DNA of 7,268 nt from Gemmatimonadota bacterium (GTDB taxonomy: Bacteria; Gemmatimonadota; Gemmatimonadetes; Longimicrobiales; Gaopeijiaceae), in assembly GCA_030618065.1 (NCBI GenBank), contig JAUXEE010000094.1, positions 1 through 7,268 of the forward strand. The letters are read 5' to 3'. The notes beneath the pieces were generated by a model that was given only the letters and a program-made list of their open reading frames with translations, searched no databases and was not told the DNA's origin. This document shows positions 4,865 through 7,268 of this stretch, in pieces. Position 1 is the first letter of the stretch. Each line of letters opens with the position of its first letter. Both the position numbers and the translations under genes were made by a program.

Positions 4865-7171
4865 TTGGCCGCCGCCGGCCTTCGGGATCCCGATGTGGCC
4901 CGAGTCTCCCGCTGCCCCCACTGCGGTACTCCGGTGGAGGGCTCCGAGGACGTCTTCTGCTGCTCCGGCTGTGAGATGGCTGCGGCTATCATCAAAGGGG
5001 CCGGGCTCGAGGCCTACTACCAGGAAAGAGAGGTGCTCCCACCCAGGCCGGAAGGCGGGTCCGGGGACTGGGATGCGGTGCCCGTGTCGGTGGGCGAGGA
5101 TGGGCTGTGTGAGATCCGCCTCCAGGTGGATGGGCTTCGATGTGCCTCCTGCGTGTGGGTCACCGAGAATGTGCTCCAAAGGACGGCTGGCGTAGCTGAA
5201 GCCACTCTGAGTTACGCCACCGGACGGGCCCGAGTCCGGTGGGATCCTGAGAAGGTGCGGCTGGGGGAGGTGGTGGGGCGCATCAGCACCTTGGGGTATC
5301 GTCCTCGAATCCTGGGAGAGGAAGCGGAGCCGGACCGGGATCTCCTGATCCGCCTGGGTGTGGCTGCTTTCGCCGCCATGAACATCATGATGCTGTCGGC
5401 GGCCCTCTACACCGGCTGGCTCGGGGGGATGGATCCCAGGTACGTGGCCCTCTTCCAGTGGATCAGTCTGGCCCTGGCGGCCCCCGTGGCCCTTTGGTGT
5501 GCCGAGCCATTCTTTGTGGGAGCCTTCAGCGGCCTTCGGTTTGGAGTCCTCCACATGGACCTCCCCATTGCACTGGGCGTGGCGGTGCTCTTTGGCCACG
5601 GCTTGGTAGTGACGGTGGTGGGTGGAGATACGTACCTGGACTCCATGGGGATGTTGGTGACCCTTCTCCTGGCCGGGCGGGTTTTGGAGTCCAGGGGACG
5701 GCGGCGGGCCTCGGAGGCCGCTACGGCCATGGCCGCCACCGCTCCGGCCACGGCCCGGAAACGGGTGGGGGAGGGAGTGGAGGTGGTTCCCTCCGAGGAG
5801 CTGGAGGCCGGGGACCTCATGGACGTGGCTGCCGGAGAGGAGCTGGCTGCCGACGGGATCGTGGATGGGGGTCACGGCAACCTTCGCATGGCCCTGATCA
5901 GCGGCGAGGCCGAACCTGTGGAGGTTCAGGTGGGGAGCCGGGTGGTGGCGGGATCGGTTCTGGCGGACGGCTTCCTTACCGTCAGGGTCACCGCCGTAGG
6001 CAGGGAAACAGTCCTTCAGCAAATGGCCGACCAACTCCGTCTTTCCGCTGACCGAGGGGTGAAGCCCGCTCTCACCGACCGCATCGCCCCCTGGTTCACC
6101 GGAGTCACCCTGGTGGTGGCGACGGTCACCTTCATCGGGTGGCTGTACCTCGCTGGCCTGGAGAAAGCCATTCTCACCGCGGTGGCGGTGCTGGTGGTGG
6201 CCTGCCCCTGCGCCCTGGCCCTGTCACGCCCACTCGCTGCTGCGGCGGGATTGGGTGCCGCGGCCCGCCGGGGTCTCCTCTTCCGAAGTGGGGACGCCCT
6301 TCTGGAGATGGAAAAGGTGGATCTGGTGGCTCTGGACAAAACGGGAACGGTGACCGCAGGGGAGATGGAGGTGGTGGAGGCGGATGACGAAGCCCTTCGC
6401 ATCGCCAGTGGACTGGAGCGTTTCAGCGGTCACCCCATAGGACGAGCCATCACCCGGGCCGCCGTGGGGCGGGGGATTCCTCTTCCTGTGGCAGAGGAGG
6501 TTCAGGAGGAGGCGGGCTTCGGGATCCGGGGGAGGGTGGATGGTCGGAGCTGGGAGATCAGCAGTGGAGGACCGGGGAAGGTTCTGGTGAGAGGCGAAGG
6601 GGAGGACTCCTGGACCATCACCCTGGGAGACCGGGTCCGGGACGATTCCCGAGCCACAATAGAGGAGATCCTGGCCACCGGCCGGGAGGTCGTTCTTCTC
6701 ACCGGCGACGTCGGGGAAGTGGCGGAGCGAATGGCGGAGGAGGCGGGAATTGGAGAGGCACTATCGCGAATGGACCCAACTGAAAAAGCCGAGTGGATTC
6801 GGGACCGCCGGGACGGGGGTAGGCGGGTCCTTTTCGCCGGCGACGGCATGAATGACGGTCCGGGGTTGGCTCGGGCCGATGTAGGGATCGCCATGGGCAC
6901 CGGAGCGGCCAGCAGCATTCTGGTAGCCGACGGAGTCATTTCCGTGCCCTCCCTCCGTCCCATCCTGGCAGGGTTCAGGGCCGCCGAAGCCGCTGCCGAT
7001 TCCATTCGAAAGAACCAGCTCCGATCCATCGGGTACAATGTCGCAGCGGTCACCCTGGCCGCCTCGGGGCTGGTGAATCCTCTGATCGCCGCCGTCCTGA
7101 TGCCCCTCTCCAGCGGCATGGTGATCTGGGGTGCATCCCGAGTGGACAGAGCCGTGCGACGAGGCGACTAA
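4865..7171 (+). CDS. ccoI: CcoI/FixI copper-translocating P1B-type ATPase
   Basis: CcoI is an inner-membrane copper pump that supplies copper for the CuB centre of the oxidase. The 768-residue reading from TTG 4865 shows, in order: an N-terminal cysteine-rich domain (CPHCG at 17-21 and CCSGC at 32-36, the ATPase-associated metal-binding type common in CcoI); an HMA domain with CASC (Cys93, Cys96); an actuator motif SGE (346-348) where TGE is usual; the membrane CPC motif (447-449); the phosphorylation site DKTGT (Asp491); the nucleotide-binding His-Pro (523-524, SGHPIG); and GDGMND (659-664). YN (724-725) and MPLSS (746-750) in the last two helices are the Cu(I)-ATPase signature. The frame is open from an ATG at 4748, but that would overlap ccoH and add a non-conserved Ser/Pro-rich stretch. 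GTG 4895 is another candidate start. The TAA overlaps the ATG of ccoS by one base. Confidence 0.96.
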   Translation: MAAAGLRDPDVARVSRCPHCGTPVEGSEDVFCCSGCEMAAAIIKGAGLEAYYQEREVLPPRPEGGSGDWDAVPVSVGEDGLCEIRLQVDGLRCASCVWVTENVLQRTAGVAEATLSYATGRARVRWDPEKVRLGEVVGRISTLGYRPRILGEEAEPDRDLLIRLGVAAFAAMNIMMLSAALYTGWLGGMDPRYVALFQWISLALAAPVALWCAEPFFVGAFSGLRFGVLHMDLPIALGVAVLFGHGLVVTVVGGDTYLDSMGMLVTLLLAGRVLESRGRRRASEAATAMAATAPATARKRVGEGVEVVPSEELEAGDLMDVAAGEELAADGIVDGGHGNLRMALISGEAEPVEVQVGSRVVAGSVLADGFLTVRVTAVGRETVLQQMADQLRLSADRGVKPALTDRIAPWFTGVTLVVATVTFIGWLYLAGLEKAILTAVAVLVVACPCALALSRPLAAAAGLGAAARRGLLFRSGDALLEMEKVDLVALDKTGTVTAGEMEVVEADDEALRIASGLERFSGHPIGRAITRAAVGRGIPLPVAEEVQEEAGFGIRGRVDGRSWEISSGGPGKVLVRGEGEDSWTITLGDRVRDDSRATIEEILATGREVVLLTGDVGEVAERMAEEAGIGEALSRMDPTEKAEWIRDRRDGGRRVLFAGDGMNDGPGLARADVGIAMGTGAASSILVADGVISVPSLRPILAGFRAAEAAADSIRKNQLRSIGYNVAAVTLAASGLVNPLIAAVLMPLSSGMVIWGASRVDRAVRRGD

Positions 7172-7268
7172 TGGACGCCATCTTCTTCCTCATCCCCATC
7201 GCCGTGGGCCTGGGCGCGGTCTTCGCCATCCTCTTCGTCGTCGCCGTAAAGCGGGGCCAGTTCGATGA
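7171..7268 (+). CDS. ccoS: CcoS, cbb3 oxidase maturation protein, 5' part only
   Basis: The first 32 residues are visible and the gene runs off the window. It starts with a short polar end, one membrane helix (about residues 4-26, FFLIPIAVGLGAVFAI and onward), then VKRGQFD. The ending G-Q-F-D directly after the helix is the hallmark of CcoS/FixS, a small protein of roughly 50-60 residues needed for cofactor insertion into the oxidase. The ATG overlaps the ccoI stop (TAATG at 7169-7173), with GAGG at 7161-7164 six bases upstream. Position after ccoI is the standard one. Confidence 0.93.
   Translation, partial: MDAIFFLIPIAVGLGAVFAILFVVAVKRGQFD

Noticed and set aside
4805..6034. Long minus-strand open frame (409 codons) under the first half of ccoI
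   Set aside because: It is antisense to the conserved metal-binding and actuator regions of ccoI, is His/Pro/Gly-rich with no motif, and is best explained by codon bias.
7169..7173. TAATG read as a possible frameshift joining ccoI and ccoS
   Set aside because: CcoI ends at a normal length after its last helix, and ccoS has its own GAGG ribosome site and a typical N-terminus, so this is an ordinary stop-start overlap.
1..7268. tRNA, rRNA, CRISPR arrays, insertion sequences, attachment sites
   Set aside because: I looked for repeats, terminal inverted repeats and RNA-like segments and saw none; nearly all of the window is accounted for by protein-coding genes.

Overview
The window holds one nearly complete gene cluster for a cbb3-type (C-family) haem-copper cytochrome c oxidase and its assembly machinery. 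All of these genes lie on the + strand in the order ccoN, ccoO, ccoQ, ccoP, ccoG, ccoH, ccoI, ccoS. The 5' end of a divergent minus-strand membrane-protein gene sits at the left edge. The DNA is GC-rich, GTG and TTG starts are used, and genes overlap or nearly touch. This fits a Gram-negative aerobe or microaerobe with a periplasm. The phylum cannot be fixed from this sequence. The one-haem CcoP and very short CcoH argue against a standard proteobacterial cluster, and a Gemmatimonadota-like or similar GC-rich lineage is only a guess.

Layout. Positions 1-108 (minus strand) encode the first 36 residues of a SafE/TauE-like (COG2836, DsbD_2-type) membrane protein with the motif GSLHCIGMCG. Positions 109-274 form the divergent non-coding region, with no clear promoter or FNR box. 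Positions 275-3284 encode the oxidase: CcoN (catalytic, haems b and b3 and CuB), CcoO (monohaem cytochrome c), CcoQ (small membrane subunit) and CcoP (membrane-anchored cytochrome c). CcoO/CcoQ and CcoQ/CcoP are joined by GTGA start-stop overlaps. Positions 3312-7268 encode maturation proteins: CcoG (FeS protein and cupric reductase), a 43-residue CcoH-like protein, CcoI (copper P1B-type ATPase) and the start of CcoS, which overlaps ccoI by one base (TAATG) and runs off the right edge.

The genes should work together as follows. CcoI moves copper across the inner membrane, CcoG is thought to keep it as Cu(I), and CcoH and CcoS help assemble and load cofactors into CcoN. Electrons from periplasmic cytochromes or quinol-cytochrome c reductase then pass through CcoP and CcoO to the haem b3-CuB site, where O2 is reduced. 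The left-edge SafE-like protein is a plausible extra copper or redox-handling partner.

I see no undescribed system here. The points worth a second look are variations on a known module: a CcoP with one haem site and a Glu/Gly/Ser-rich tail, a CcoH cut down to its membrane segment with a possible frameshifted N-terminus, and the divergent position of the SafE-like gene.
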